In this document: positions 1-8,665 of the stretch, in pieces
How the letters are laid out: each line of letters starts with the position of its first letter
Numbering within the stretch: position 1 is the stretch's first letter
NCBI RefSeq assembly: GCF_025336525.1
Contig: NZ_JAOCZP010000009.1
Location: 152,484-216,483, forward strand
DNA length: 64,000 nucleotides
DNA from: Chelativorans salis
GTDB lineage: Bacteria; Pseudomonadota; Alphaproteobacteria; Rhizobiales; Rhizobiaceae
Direction of reading: 5' to 3'
Translations under genes and position numbers: made by a program
The notes under the pieces: model-generated
Database searches by the model: none
What the model saw: the letters and a program-made list of their open reading frames with translations, nothing else
Told to the model about the DNA's origin: nothing

Positions 1-130
1 CGCTATCCATGCTTTCGAAATCCTCCACGAAGGAGGTTCCGCCTTCCTGCGCCTGCAAAGATCCGGCGGTCCCGAAAGCACATAGAAGCGCGAGCGGCAG
101 GCGAGTTAGGTGAATAGGCGAATTGTCCAT
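1..130 (-). CDS. exoK: ExoK-like GH16 endo-glycanase, N-terminal fragment
   Basis: The coding sequence runs off the left edge, so only the first 43 codons are seen. They hold a signal peptide (basic start, then LPLALLCAFGTAGSLQA, cleavage expected after LQAQ) followed by GTSFVEDFESMDS. This matches the beginning of GH16 beta-glucanases of the ExoK type, which continue with a tryptophan-rich stretch outside the window. ExoK homologues are secreted and cut nascent succinoglycan to low molecular weight. The ATG is preceded by GGAGA at 8-9 bases. It is the last visible member of the minus-strand run of glycosyltransferase, sulfotransferase and coiled-coil gene, and lies near exoYFQ, which supports the call. 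The catalytic ExDxxE motif is not in the window, so the name rests on the N-terminus and on context. Confidence 0.6.
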   Translation of the reverse strand, partial: MDNSPIHLTRLPLALLCAFGTAGSLQAQEGGTSFVEDFESMDS

Positions 131-257
131 TCTTTCACGTTCTCCCGTCGATACGGCCACGCTCGCAGTTGCGGTTGCGCTCGTCTCGGTCCGGCCGCAG
201 GGTGGCTGATATTTCGATCACAATGAGGCAAGAGCGGCTTGTCGGGCCACTTGCCGA

Positions 258-671
258 TCAATCATGTGCAGGCTGAGCAACATTTCCTGATGAGGTGGAA
301 CCAGTACCTCCTTCCCGCTTTTCCGGATCGACGCCCGAAAGCGCGTCATGAAATGCTCTCGCTTCCATCTCGGCGCCTTCCACGAATGCAATCTGCTTTT
401 CGAGCGCGGCAACGCGCGCGTGGTAGCGCTGCATCGTCACTGTCAGATTGTCGGCTTTTGAAGCCAGCTCCTCACCGCCGCCGTTCTCGAACGCTTCGAG
501 CGCGAAGGCAGCCGAGGTCTGCGCCTTTTCGTAGCGTGCCTCGAGCCCGCTACGCTCTGCATCGATCTCCGCGTGTAGTTGACGGAGGAATTGAAGCAGC
601 CTGTCTATACGGCCACGGTCGGTGTCGCGGTCGCGCTGCGGATTTCGGGTCCGAAAGCTGAGTAACGCCAT
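258..671 (-). CDS. small coiled-coil protein of the exo cluster
   Basis: A 137-residue protein with no signal peptide and no membrane segment. Residues about 20-110 are rich in Glu, Ala, Arg and Gln with heptad-like spacing, as expected for a long helical coiled coil. The C-terminal 25 residues are Gly/Ser-rich and probably disordered. I do not recognise the family. The start has GAGGAAA 5 bases upstream, and the gene sits 39 bp downstream of the sulfotransferase on the same strand, so it is probably co-transcribed with it. A role in the assembly of the polysaccharide machinery is inferred from position only. Confidence 0.6.
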   Translation of the reverse strand: MALLSFRTRNPQRDRDTDRGRIDRLLQFLRQLHAEIDAERSGLEARYEKAQTSAAFALEAFENGGGEELASKADNLTVTMQRYHARVAALEKQIAFVEGAEMEARAFHDALSGVDPEKREGGTGSTSSGNVAQPAHD

Positions 672-710
672 GGAGTTTCCTCACGGTGGGCCGGAGAGCG
701 TGTTCGACCG

Positions 711-1541
711 TCAGCTTCTGTCGGCATCTTCCCCGACTACGGCGTGGATCTCGGCAATCTGCTCCTCGGAAAGATCTTTCTTCCAACGACTGAGCGAATC
801 AGACTTGACCTCGGGATGTGGGATCGGCTCATCCAGCTTGAGAAATTCCTGCAGCCGCACGAGCTCCCGCGTCGTCTCAGTCTGGAGCTCGTGGTAGCGC
901 ATACGGATCATGCGATCGCCAAGAACGCCCTCCAGTTCGTCGAGCCGGTGCAAATGCGCACGCCATCTCACGGCACAGCGGCCGGCAAGCGACATTTGCG
1001 CATATGCTTCCCGGTTCTCCTCGCTGACACCAAGAAAGCGGTTCGGTACCGGGTAGGCGTCCCACTTTTCTGCCCAGTGGCGGACGCCCTCGTGGCGCAG
1101 GCTGCTTGCCACCGTTCCGAAAACGTCGCGCAGTACGCCGATGAAGCGAGCGGCAGGAAAGGCTTCGGCCAGCTTCTCGGCCAGCCAGATATTCGGATGG
1201 CTTTTATCGAGCAGCCGCTTCGGCCGCGCGCTCGCCGCTTCGAGCCGATAACGCCGCAGCAGAGAAGGCAGAAGCCGGTCCTCCGCTGTCGGGTCGATGG
1301 CCATTTCGGTGACCCATTCAAAGATGGGCGGCTTTTCGATGAGGGTGTGCAATGCCGCATGCGGTTCGAGAATCCAGGCGACCCAGTGGGTACCCGAACG
1401 TCCCGTACCGAGCACGAAGACAGGATCAGGCTGGTAATGGGTATCGAATGCAAGGCGGGCGCGCTGACCTGCCAGGCGAAGGAAATCCGTAATGCTGTCG
1501 GGATGACCGCTGGATATATTTTGCGGCAATTGAATCGTCAT
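711..1541 (-). CDS. PAPS-dependent sulfotransferase family protein
   Basis: A 276-residue cytosolic protein. Near the N-terminus PVFVLGTGRSGTHW is the 5'-phosphosulfate loop of sulfotransferases, the position where PAPS is bound. Mid-protein, AARFIGVLRDVFGTVASSLRHEG fits the 3'-phosphate-binding region (Arg followed by a Ser a few residues later). Such enzymes move sulfate from PAPS to a sugar or lipid hydroxyl. The ATG at 1541 has GGAG 8 bases upstream; a GTG three codons earlier is a weaker alternative. Its place between a family 2 glycosyltransferase and an exoK-like gene suggests that it sulfates the exopolysaccharide or a precursor. No PAPS-forming genes are in the window, so sulfate donor supply must come from elsewhere. 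Confidence 0.8.
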   Translation of the reverse strand: MTIQLPQNISSGHPDSITDFLRLAGQRARLAFDTHYQPDPVFVLGTGRSGTHWVAWILEPHAALHTLIEKPPIFEWVTEMAIDPTAEDRLLPSLLRRYRLEAASARPKRLLDKSHPNIWLAEKLAEAFPAARFIGVLRDVFGTVASSLRHEGVRHWAEKWDAYPVPNRFLGVSEENREAYAQMSLAGRCAVRWRAHLHRLDELEGVLGDRMIRMRYHELQTETTRELVRLQEFLKLDEPIPHPEVKSDSLSRWKKDLSEEQIAEIHAVVGEDADRS

Positions 1542-1609
1542 GTGATGCACTCCGTTTCATATTGCCCTCCCCACCGCGCGGAACATCACGCGGCCCAAGT
1601 TGATCTCGT

Positions 1610-2626
1610 TCAATCCGGCATCGCCAAACGTCCCCGAAGCAGGTAGCGCGGCATTTTGGCCGGAACCGATTGCCGACGCCGGTCCTTACGCCTGCGCATA
1701 AGTCCTTCCGCCTTGTCGGCAAAAATCCCGCCGGCAATCCCCGGAAGAGACATCGGGTGTGCGCATGCATCCAGCATCGCGGCAGTCAGTCCCGACGCAG
1801 CCTTGACGTCGAGAAACCGCCGCAGTTCATAACGAGCACGCACGTGGCGCGAATGGCGCTTGACGAGCTTGCTCGCGCAATCCGGCAGGGAAGGCGACTG
1901 GATAAGCGCCTGGTCTGCCTCCCACAGTCGCTTCAGATCGTCCGTGGAGTGCTGTCCGCTCAGTGAATCGGGCCGGACGACGGCACCGTAGCCGCAGGCG
2001 CGGACGACCTTATAACGAGCGCCTTTCACCAGCGCGCGCGCATAGAGGTCGTAATCCTCCCCGAGCCGCAACCGCTCATCATAGCGCAGACCATGACGAT
2101 CGAGGAAAGCACGGCGCATAACAGGTTTCAAAAACCCGATCTCACCACGACGCACACCGCGCCTGGCAATGTTGCCTTCTATGAACGCTCGCAAATCTAG
2201 GAAGTATGGCTCCGGCGCGAAACGCGGCACGTCCGGCTCACTGTCGTCGGCGTCGATGAACGTTATATTGTCCGCGACAAAGTCCCAGTCATCACCATCG
2301 AGAAGCGCTTCGAAGCGGCCCTTCAGGAAGAAATCGTCCGCGTCCAGGATGGCAATCAGAGGCGCCGTGGAGTTGGCTACAGCGTGATTGCGCGCGAAGG
2401 CGGGGCCGCAGTTCCGAGAAAGGCGCAGCACATGCAGACGGCCGCTTCCGTCATCAGACTGCTGCGCTGCGCCGGCGGTATCGTCGGTGGATGCATCGTC
2501 GACAACGATCACTTCGCCCACCTTCGTCTCGCGCAACGCAGAGGTGATGGCGCGGGCAATTGTATTGGAGGCGTTCCTGGCCGCGATGACCACGCACACC
2601 ATCATCTCCGGAGCCGATGAACCCAC
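1610..2626 (-). CDS. family 2 glycosyltransferase (exopolysaccharide)
   Basis: A GT-A fold glycosyltransferase of about 338 residues. The N-terminal MMVCVVIAARNASNTI and EVIVVDDASTDDT are the nucleotide-sugar binding strands, and LIAILDADDFF carries the DxD metal-binding motif. The C-terminal third is basic and has no membrane helix. It would add one sugar to the lipid-linked repeat unit at the inner face of the membrane. The upstream frame is open much further, but I favour the GTG at 2626 (GAGG 5 bases upstream) or the ATG at 2605; the long extension has shadow-like composition. It is first of the minus-strand run that includes the sulfotransferase. Which of the exo glycosyltransferases (ExoA/L/M/O/U/W types) it corresponds to cannot be settled here. 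Confidence 0.8.
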   Translation of the reverse strand: MGSSAPEMMVCVVIAARNASNTIARAITSALRETKVGEVIVVDDASTDDTAGAAQQSDDGSGRLHVLRLSRNCGPAFARNHAVANSTAPLIAILDADDFFLKGRFEALLDGDDWDFVADNITFIDADDSEPDVPRFAPEPYFLDLRAFIEGNIARRGVRRGEIGFLKPVMRRAFLDRHGLRYDERLRLGEDYDLYARALVKGARYKVVRACGYGAVVRPDSLSGQHSTDDLKRLWEADQALIQSPSLPDCASKLVKRHSRHVRARYELRRFLDVKAASGLTAAMLDACAHPMSLPGIAGGIFADKAEGLMRRRKDRRRQSVPAKMPRYLLRGRLAMPD

Positions 2627-2816
2627 GTCAACCTCGTATAACGAACGTTGGACAGTGACCGCGCCACATAGGGCGCCACCACGCGCAAAGGATCGGTTCC
2701 TCCCAGAAAGTGGAGGTAGGGTGTACGCACAAAAGGGGGATTGCAATACGGCAGAGGTATGCTGCAGCAGCAGAATTGAATAGAGCGATACTCGCTGGGT
2801 GAGGGTCTCTATCTAT

Positions 2817-3113
2817 CTATAGTTGCGACGACCTCGTCACGCCGGAGACCTGATCCGGGCTTCCTACCGGCTTTCCGTGCTTCATGGAAGCCGCCGTTTT
2901 CTCGCCTTCGGGCACTTCACCGTCGCTCTCTCCGCCGCGAGACGGCCACAGGACCATTATCAAAATAGTTGCAAAATAGCCGGTCTGGATAATTACGGCG
3001 CATGCCAGTGTGGAGAGAAACGTCGTCCATGCAGATTGCGTCACGATATATGTCGTGATTGCAAACGCGGTAAGAGCGATGAGCATGCCGCGAAGGAAAA
3101 GTGGGAAAGACAT
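2817..3113 (-). CDS. exoX: exopolysaccharide production repressor, ExoX/SyrA family
   Basis: A 98-residue inner-membrane protein. Two hydrophobic helices (about residues 4-26 and 31-56) are followed by a hydrophilic Gly/Ser/Lys tail, the standard layout of ExoX/Psi/SyrA proteins. In Sinorhizobium and Rhizobium, ExoX lowers succinoglycan output post-translationally, with the ExoX:ExoY dose deciding the amount made. The gene lies head to head with exoY across a 596-bp gap, the same neighbourhood as in known exo clusters. Assignment is by length, topology, the MSFPLFLRGMLIALTAFA start and context. The ribosome binding site is weak (GGGCTTAG), which might keep the level low. Confidence 0.75.
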   Translation of the reverse strand: MSFPLFLRGMLIALTAFAITTYIVTQSAWTTFLSTLACAVIIQTGYFATILIMVLWPSRGGESDGEVPEGEKTAASMKHGKPVGSPDQVSGVTRSSQL

Positions 3114-3709
3114 GTCTAAGCCCGGCTAAGCCTTGCGTGTTTGCGCCCGAGGCAGATCATCTCGCCATCCTCCCGCAGCAACGCTCATGTCTTCTTGCCG
3201 CCGTCAACGCCGCCAATGAGTTCCACATTATCGACGCGGGCTCGAATACAAAGCGTCCGTTACTTTATATATGGAACCAAGAGGCGTGAGGCAATATGAG
3301 GCCGTGCTTTGCACGGGATTCGCAACCCCTTTGTCAGATGGATTCCGTGCTCTGCCGCCTCCGCCGACGCAATGATGTCCTACTCGATTGAACATCTTGA
3401 TCTAGTCTGAACAACCTACTGGTGAGCACCGGCGAAGGATTCGCCATTCTCCTCATTATTACAGTATATTACATAAGCTCAATATGAAATTTCACAATAA
3501 CTAAATGTACAGACCCGATATATACACGAAATGCGCCAGTATCCGCCCTGCCTGTTCAAGTGCCCAAGAAATGTATCGATACGTTAGATAATATGATTCC
3601 GATTTTGTCATCCTGCCAAACTTTCATCGTGTGCTTTGCATAAACAGCAGGCTATCTTGCTGCATCGCAGCATTTGCCTCACACCCACCGCCACTGACTG
3701 GGGACGCAC
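3114..3709. promoter_or_regulatory. exoX-exoY divergent regulatory region
   Basis: 596 bp with no convincing gene. Positions about 3440-3600 are strikingly AT-rich for this genome, with many T-A steps (TATATTACATAAG, GATATATACACG, GTTAGATAATATG). In rhizobia, AT-rich regions of this kind upstream of exo genes are bound by the Ros/MucR zinc-finger regulator and by other exo regulators. I infer that this is where exoY-exoF-exoQ and exoX transcription is set. No clear -35/-10 could be fixed by eye. Confidence 0.45.
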
Positions 3710-4390
3710 ATGAAGCATGCGACAGGGTCAGCCGATCTATCTGTTGGAATCCGATACAGCGCCGAAGCAAGACCCGTCCTGGGCGGCGGATTCAAACGCG
3801 GCTTCGATGTCGCCGCCGCCTTGATGGCCATCCTCTTCCTAAGCCCGCTACTCATTATGCTCGCCTTGCTGGTTAAGCTCTCCGACGGCGGGCGCGTGCT
3901 TTACGCCCATCCGCGCATCGGCCGGAATGGCAACACCTTCAGATGCATGAAGTTTCGCACGATGGTCGAAAACGGCTCCGAGGTGCTCGCCGCCCATCTG
4001 AGCCGGAGCCCGGCTGCCCGCGCCGAATGGAATGCGACACGCAAGCTGCAGGACGACCCCCGCATCACCCAAGTTGGCGCGGTGTTGCGCAAATTGAGCC
4101 TCGATGAGCTTCCGCAGCTGTTCAATATCCTACGCGGAGAGATGAGCTTCGTCGGTCCCCGGCCGGTTGTGCTGGACGAGCTCCATATGTACGGCCCCGC
4201 GGCAGTCTATTATCTGCAGGCGCGCCCCGGGCTGACGGGGCTCTGGCAGATCAGTGGGCGCAACGATGTCTCTTATGGCCAGCGTGTGGATCTCGACCAG
4301 CACTATGTCGAAAACTGGTCGTTCGCTTTCGATCTGCTGATCATCATAAAAACCTTGCCTGCAGTTATTTCCTCGCGCGGGAGTTATTGA
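3710..4390 (+). CDS. exoY: undecaprenyl-phosphate galactose phosphotransferase ExoY
   Basis: A 226-residue bacterial sugar transferase. It starts succinoglycan-type repeat unit synthesis by moving galactose-1-phosphate from UDP-galactose to undecaprenyl phosphate. Family hallmarks are all present: a membrane-embedded helix KRGFDVAAALMAILFLSPLLIMLALLVKL, then FRCMKFRTM, the catalytic region LRKLSLDELPQLFNILRGEMSFVGPRP, and the RPGLTGLWQISGRND block near the C-terminus. Length agrees with S. meliloti ExoY. It is followed 4 bp later by exoF and then exoQ, so the three form an operon. Its activity is the likely target of the neighbouring ExoX. Confidence 0.93.
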   Translation: MKHATGSADLSVGIRYSAEARPVLGGGFKRGFDVAAALMAILFLSPLLIMLALLVKLSDGGRVLYAHPRIGRNGNTFRCMKFRTMVENGSEVLAAHLSRSPAARAEWNATRKLQDDPRITQVGAVLRKLSLDELPQLFNILRGEMSFVGPRPVVLDELHMYGPAAVYYLQARPGLTGLWQISGRNDVSYGQRVDLDQHYVENWSFAFDLLIIIKTLPAVISSRGSY

Positions 4391-4394
4391 CGCC

Positions 4395-5684
4395 ATGCTA
4401 CATCGTATGGGTCCGTATGCAGGAGAGGCTGCATCGAAGAGCTCCATCCCGCTCTTTCGTTCGCGGCTCGTCTCCGTGCTGGCCGCGATTATGACACTTC
4501 TGCTTCCGGTGGTTTCCGGAGCCGAGGAATATTTGCTCGGGCCCATGGACAAGCTGCACATCCGGGTCGCGGAATGGCAGAGTGCCGATGCTTCGGCACG
4601 CGATTGGTCGTCGGTGAGCGGTGACTATACCGTCGGTCCTTCCGGATCGATATCGATACCCTTCATCGGGGAACTCCCGGCAACCGGCAAGACCACCGCC
4701 GAGCTCGCCGCCACGATCGGCGACGAACTGCAACAGACGCTCGGTCTGCTCACCCGACCCGACGCGTCGGTCGAGGTAGCGGAGTTCCGCCCCTTCTTCA
4801 TTTCCGGCGATGTTCAGGCTCCTGGCAAATACGCCTATGATCCCGGCCTGACGGTGCTGAAGGCGATCAGCGTGGCAGGAGGCCTGCGCCGCGCGCAAAA
4901 TGAGGGCATGCGGGTCGAGCGCGACTACATCAATGCGCACGGGAACCACGAGGTTTTGGCTGCGGAGCACAACAGGCTGATTGCGCGCCGCGCCCGGCTG
5001 ATGGCCGAAGCCGAGGGCGCGACAGCAATCGAGCCTCCCGAAGAGCTTGCAGGAAGCGCCGAAGGCAAGCGATTGATCGCCAAGGAGACAGCCTTCATGA
5101 AGGCGCGCGAGGAGCAAATGGAGCGTTCGCTCTCTGCGCTCGACGATCTGAAGAAGCTGCTCACGGGCGAGATCGAATCTCTGGAGAAAAAGATCGCAAC
5201 GCAGAACCGCCAAATCCAGCTTTCGCGCGAGGAGCTCGAGGGGATCGGCGGCCTCGCTGAGCGCGGGCTTGTAGTCAATCAACGCATTCTAGGCGCTGAA
5301 CGCTCGATTGCAGACTTGGAAGGCAAGGTTCTGGATATGGAAACCGCCAAACTGCGGGCCAGGCAGGATATCAGCCGAGCGGAGCGCGATGCGGCCACGC
5401 TCCGCGACGAACGCGAGGCGGAGATTGCCCGGCAGCTGCAGGAGACGGAGGCCGAGATCGAGGCGCTGGACCTGAAGATTGCGATGTATCGCGGACTGAT
5501 GACCGAAGCGGCTTCGCTGGCTCCGGAGGCGGCTTTGAGCACGGCGACGGCCTCGGCCGAGGTCAGCTACCGGATCGTGCGCTCGGTCGACGAGGAAACA
5601 CAGGAAATTGCCGCCGACGAGAACACGGCAGTCCGCCCCGGCGATGTGATCAAGGTGGACGTCGTCCCGCCGTCGGTCCAGTAG
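4395..5684 (+). CDS. exoF: polysaccharide export protein ExoF (Wza/OPX family)
   Basis: A 429-residue periplasmic/outer-membrane export protein. An N-terminal hydrophobic segment (about 25-45) acts as signal sequence. Then follows a polysaccharide export domain (EEYLLGPMDKLHIRVAEW... FIGELPATGKT), an SLBB-like part (FFISGDVQAPGKYAYDPGLTVLKAISVAGGLR) and a long coiled coil of about 200 residues (about 180-380) with repeated Glu/Arg/Leu heptads. ExoF proteins pair with the polymerase and chain-length proteins to move polymer across the periplasm. The gene follows exoY by 4 bp. Several in-frame ATGs lie near the start; the first was kept because it couples best to the exoY stop. Confidence 0.9.
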   Translation: MLHRMGPYAGEAASKSSIPLFRSRLVSVLAAIMTLLLPVVSGAEEYLLGPMDKLHIRVAEWQSADASARDWSSVSGDYTVGPSGSISIPFIGELPATGKTTAELAATIGDELQQTLGLLTRPDASVEVAEFRPFFISGDVQAPGKYAYDPGLTVLKAISVAGGLRRAQNEGMRVERDYINAHGNHEVLAAEHNRLIARRARLMAEAEGATAIEPPEELAGSAEGKRLIAKETAFMKAREEQMERSLSALDDLKKLLTGEIESLEKKIATQNRQIQLSREELEGIGGLAERGLVVNQRILGAERSIADLEGKVLDMETAKLRARQDISRAERDAATLRDEREAEIARQLQETEAEIEALDLKIAMYRGLMTEAASLAPEAALSTATASAEVSYRIVRSVDEETQEIAADENTAVRPGDVIKVDVVPPSVQ

Positions 5685-5716
5685 CTGCAGCCGCGGCTCT
5701 CCACGAAAACCGCGAA

Positions 5717-6955
5717 ATGAAGATTCCCGTTGCCCTCTTTGTCAACCCCGAGCGGAATTTCGCATACGGGTCCTTCGCGGTTGCCGTTTCGCTCTTTGTC
5801 TTTGCTTATTCGACGCGCTTTGGACAGGTGCCAATCCTCGTCTACTACGCCCTGTGGCTGCCCCTGCCTTTCATCGATCCGCAGCGCTATCTCAGGGGCA
5901 ATGCGCATCTCCCCTGGATCGTCGCCTTCGGCGTCTTCGCTCTCCTATCCGCCTTCTGGTCGGCAGCGCCAAGCGCGACCGCCCGGGCAGGTGTACAGTA
6001 CCTGACCCACATCGCGTGCGCGCTGATCGCGGCGCGCAGCGTGAGCCCGCGCACGTTGACCCTCGGCGGGCTGGCCGGCGTTGCGCTGGTGCTCGCCTAT
6101 TCGCTCGCCTTCGGCGGCTTTCATTACGACCCGATAGACGGCACCTACAGTTTCGTCGGTGCATTCTCATCGAAGAACCAGCTCGGCTTCTTCGCCTCAC
6201 TCGGTATCTATCTGGCCTTCGCGGCTCTCCTCCTGCTGCGCGAGCGCGGTCTGACTGTGGTCATGGCGCTCTTCGTTGGCGCCTTGTCAGGCTATTGCCT
6301 GCTCGCCTCTCAATCCGCCACTTCCATCATCACCGTGACGATTGCGCTTGCCGCCAGCCTCGCCATGAACACGCTGCAGCTATTCGCACCCATACCGCGC
6401 AAGCTGCTCTTCATCGCCGGCACCGCCCTCGCACTTCTCGGCTTGTTTGCCGCCCTTCAGCTTGGTGCGTTCGATGCGGTTCTTAGCATCTTCGGCAAGG
6501 ATGCAACCCTGACCGGCCGCACCTATCTCTGGTCGGAAGGTATGGCCGCCGCGCGCGAACACCCGCTGTTGGGTATCGGCTATCAGGCCTATTGGGTCCA
6601 TGGCTTTCCGGACGCCGAACGGCTCTGGGAAGAATTCTACATCACCGCACGCACCGGCTTCCACTTCCATAACACCTATATCGAGACGCTCGTCGAAGTC
6701 GGCGCGATCGGCTTGGTCCTTCTCGTCATCCTGCTGATCGGCATTATCGCTGGCCACACCAGCAAATTGCTCGGTAACCGGCATGATCCCGCTGCGTGGC
6801 TTATGTTCGGCCTCAGCGTGATGCTGCTTCTCCGCTCGCTCTCAGAGGTCGACGTGATCACGCCCTATGTCGTCGGCTCCTTCCTTCTCTACTATGCGGC
6901 AGGCACAGCCTTCGACCTCTCCCGTCGCACAGCGCAAAGCCCCATCCCCAGTTGA
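5717..6955 (+). CDS. exoQ: exopolysaccharide polymerase ExoQ (O-antigen ligase/Wzy-like)
   Basis: A 412-residue polytopic membrane protein with about ten hydrophobic helices. The Wzy/O-antigen-ligase region is visible: SSKNQLGFFASLGIYL before the central helices, the periplasmic loop TGRTYLWSEGMAAAREHPLLGIGYQAYW, and HFHNTYIETLVEVGAIGLVLL. ExoQ is needed for high-molecular-weight succinoglycan, joining lipid-linked repeat units at the periplasmic face. The last gene of exoY-exoF-exoQ, 32 bp after exoF. It converges on the ABC transporter gene that ends at 7061. Confidence 0.88.
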   Translation: MKIPVALFVNPERNFAYGSFAVAVSLFVFAYSTRFGQVPILVYYALWLPLPFIDPQRYLRGNAHLPWIVAFGVFALLSAFWSAAPSATARAGVQYLTHIACALIAARSVSPRTLTLGGLAGVALVLAYSLAFGGFHYDPIDGTYSFVGAFSSKNQLGFFASLGIYLAFAALLLLRERGLTVVMALFVGALSGYCLLASQSATSIITVTIALAASLAMNTLQLFAPIPRKLLFIAGTALALLGLFAALQLGAFDAVLSIFGKDATLTGRTYLWSEGMAAAREHPLLGIGYQAYWVHGFPDAERLWEEFYITARTGFHFHNTYIETLVEVGAIGLVLLVILLIGIIAGHTSKLLGNRHDPAAWLMFGLSVMLLLRSLSEVDVITPYVVGSFLLYYAAGTAFDLSRRTAQSPIPS

Positions 6956-7060
6956 GCAACCGGTATCTTTTTCGGCTGCCACTACGTCGTCAAAGAAACC
7001 GCAATCGCCGATATCAACCGCCTTTCAAAGCGGCGGCATGATATGCCGGCTCTCAATAGC

Positions 7061-8665
7061 TCATTCCAGCGTCTGATCTGTCTCACCGGAACCTCTGTCC
7101 AGAAGCCATACCTTGTCGGCGGCGATCGTTTCACCACTCTGGCACGACACGATGACGATGGACTGTGCTGCTCTCGCGTAGGCTATGATTGTGTCGAGCA
7201 AGTCCTGATCGTTGCAGACTTCATCATCGTCGATCAGCAGGACGGATGCTGAACGGATCATCGCTCGCGCAGCCCGGATACGGGACGCTTGCGCGGGGCT
7301 TGGTGCGTGAGAGGCTCTGGTATGCAGCTGAGGATTTTCCGAACCGCCATCAGCATCGACCCTGCACGATTTCGCAATGGAACCGATCTCTTCTTGAGAT
7401 GTGCCCGAGGGTGCGCCGATCACGATATTCTCCATCGCGGTTCCGCGAACAAGCGGAATGGCCGGAGACAAAAGGCTGACCGCTCGCCGCCAGTCGCGGC
7501 GCGAGACCTGATGCAGAGGAACGCCGTCGAGAAAAACGGAAAGATCTGCATCCTCTTCCAGGCCGGCGACACTGGCGAGAAAGGCGCTGCGGCTTGTGCG
7601 AGTACCGCCGCAGAGCAAAACCAGTTCGCCTGGTGTGGCTTTCAGAACCACTAGCGACCCGCCATCCGGGCGGTGCTCGATACACAGCCGACGCCCTGCC
7701 GAGGTGCGCGGCAGAGGCATCGGCATCTCCGGGTCGGAAAGGACTGGCATCGCAAGGATAGAAGCGATCCGACGCCGGGACTCGACATAGGCAAGCCGAT
7801 AATCGGCAGCGCGCGCAAGATCGGAGAGATACGCAACGATCAGGCTGGAAAGAAGGAGAAGCGCGCTCAGATCGGCCACAGGCATTGCCGGACCGGCAGC
7901 GACTGCATAGCCCACGAGAATTGCGATCATGGCCGGGGTGACGAGTTCGCTGGCTGCGCGGGCCACGCCCGACCAACTGGCCCGCCGGATGAGCCATGCA
8001 TTCATCCTGTCCGATTCACGGTCGACCTTGCGCATCACTGGCCCGCTTCTGCCGAAATGAGCAAAACTCGTCCGGCCAAGAACCACCTCCCCGAGATGAC
8101 CCGCAAGCCGGCCACGCCACCGCCGACTCTCGCGAATGGCATGCTGTAGGAACGGCAGGGTGAGGATAGTGATGGCCAGCCACAGAAGAATGCCGGACAG
8201 CAGGTAGGGAGCGACGCTGGGGGCGAGCCAAAAGCCGCCCAGCGCTATCAGGATAATAGAAGGCCCCGCGACGAGAAACGAAGCGATCCCGTCAGCGAGC
8301 CAGGACCTGATGGCGGAAAGATCCGTGATGAGGCGGGTCATCACGAGGCCAAGCCGTGTCCGGCTCGCCGACGGCGGCAACGCGAGAAGGTGCCTCACCA
8401 ATTGCCCTCGAACTTCGCGCACATACCCAAGCGCGAGCTTGGCTCCTTGTCGGCGCTGCATCACCCTCAAGACAAAGAGGGTGATGCCGAGAAAGAGGCT
8501 GGCAGCGGCGATCAGCCATCCATGACCACCCGCCAGTCCACCCGAAGCCACCAGATCGACGACCCAAACCAGCGCAAGCGAGGCCGCTGCCTGGCTGAAG
8601 CCATTGGCGACGAGCCCCGCCATTGCGCCAAGGCGCCCACCGATCAGGAGACTTGGTGGGCGCAC
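7061..8665 (-). CDS. ABC-type exporter with degenerate ATPase domain
   Basis: A 534-residue half-transporter: about six membrane helices (residues 15-300) followed by a nucleotide-binding domain. Every ATPase motif is altered. The Walker A position reads GGTRTSRSAF instead of GxxGxGKST (both glycines and the lysine lost), the LSGGQ signature is PSPAQ, Walker B ends LLIDDDE, where the catalytic DE is replaced, and the H-loop histidine is Cys (IVIVSCQ). The frame is otherwise intact, with no stop or frameshift over 1.6 kb, so it is probably functional without hydrolysis or needs a partner. I start it at the GTG at 8665 (GGGAGG a few bases upstream), which overlaps the end of the preceding P-loop gene by 22 bp; the longer open frame is a shadow. 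An exporter beside a small exported peptide gene suggests that it handles that peptide. Confidence 0.75.
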   Translation of the reverse strand: MRPPSLLIGGRLGAMAGLVANGFSQAAASLALVWVVDLVASGGLAGGHGWLIAAASLFLGITLFVLRVMQRRQGAKLALGYVREVRGQLVRHLLALPPSASRTRLGLVMTRLITDLSAIRSWLADGIASFLVAGPSIILIALGGFWLAPSVAPYLLSGILLWLAITILTLPFLQHAIRESRRWRGRLAGHLGEVVLGRTSFAHFGRSGPVMRKVDRESDRMNAWLIRRASWSGVARAASELVTPAMIAILVGYAVAAGPAMPVADLSALLLLSSLIVAYLSDLARAADYRLAYVESRRRIASILAMPVLSDPEMPMPLPRTSAGRRLCIEHRPDGGSLVVLKATPGELVLLCGGTRTSRSAFLASVAGLEEDADLSVFLDGVPLHQVSRRDWRRAVSLLSPAIPLVRGTAMENIVIGAPSGTSQEEIGSIAKSCRVDADGGSENPQLHTRASHAPSPAQASRIRAARAMIRSASVLLIDDDEVCNDQDLLDTIIAYARAAQSIVIVSCQSGETIAADKVWLLDRGSGETDQTLE

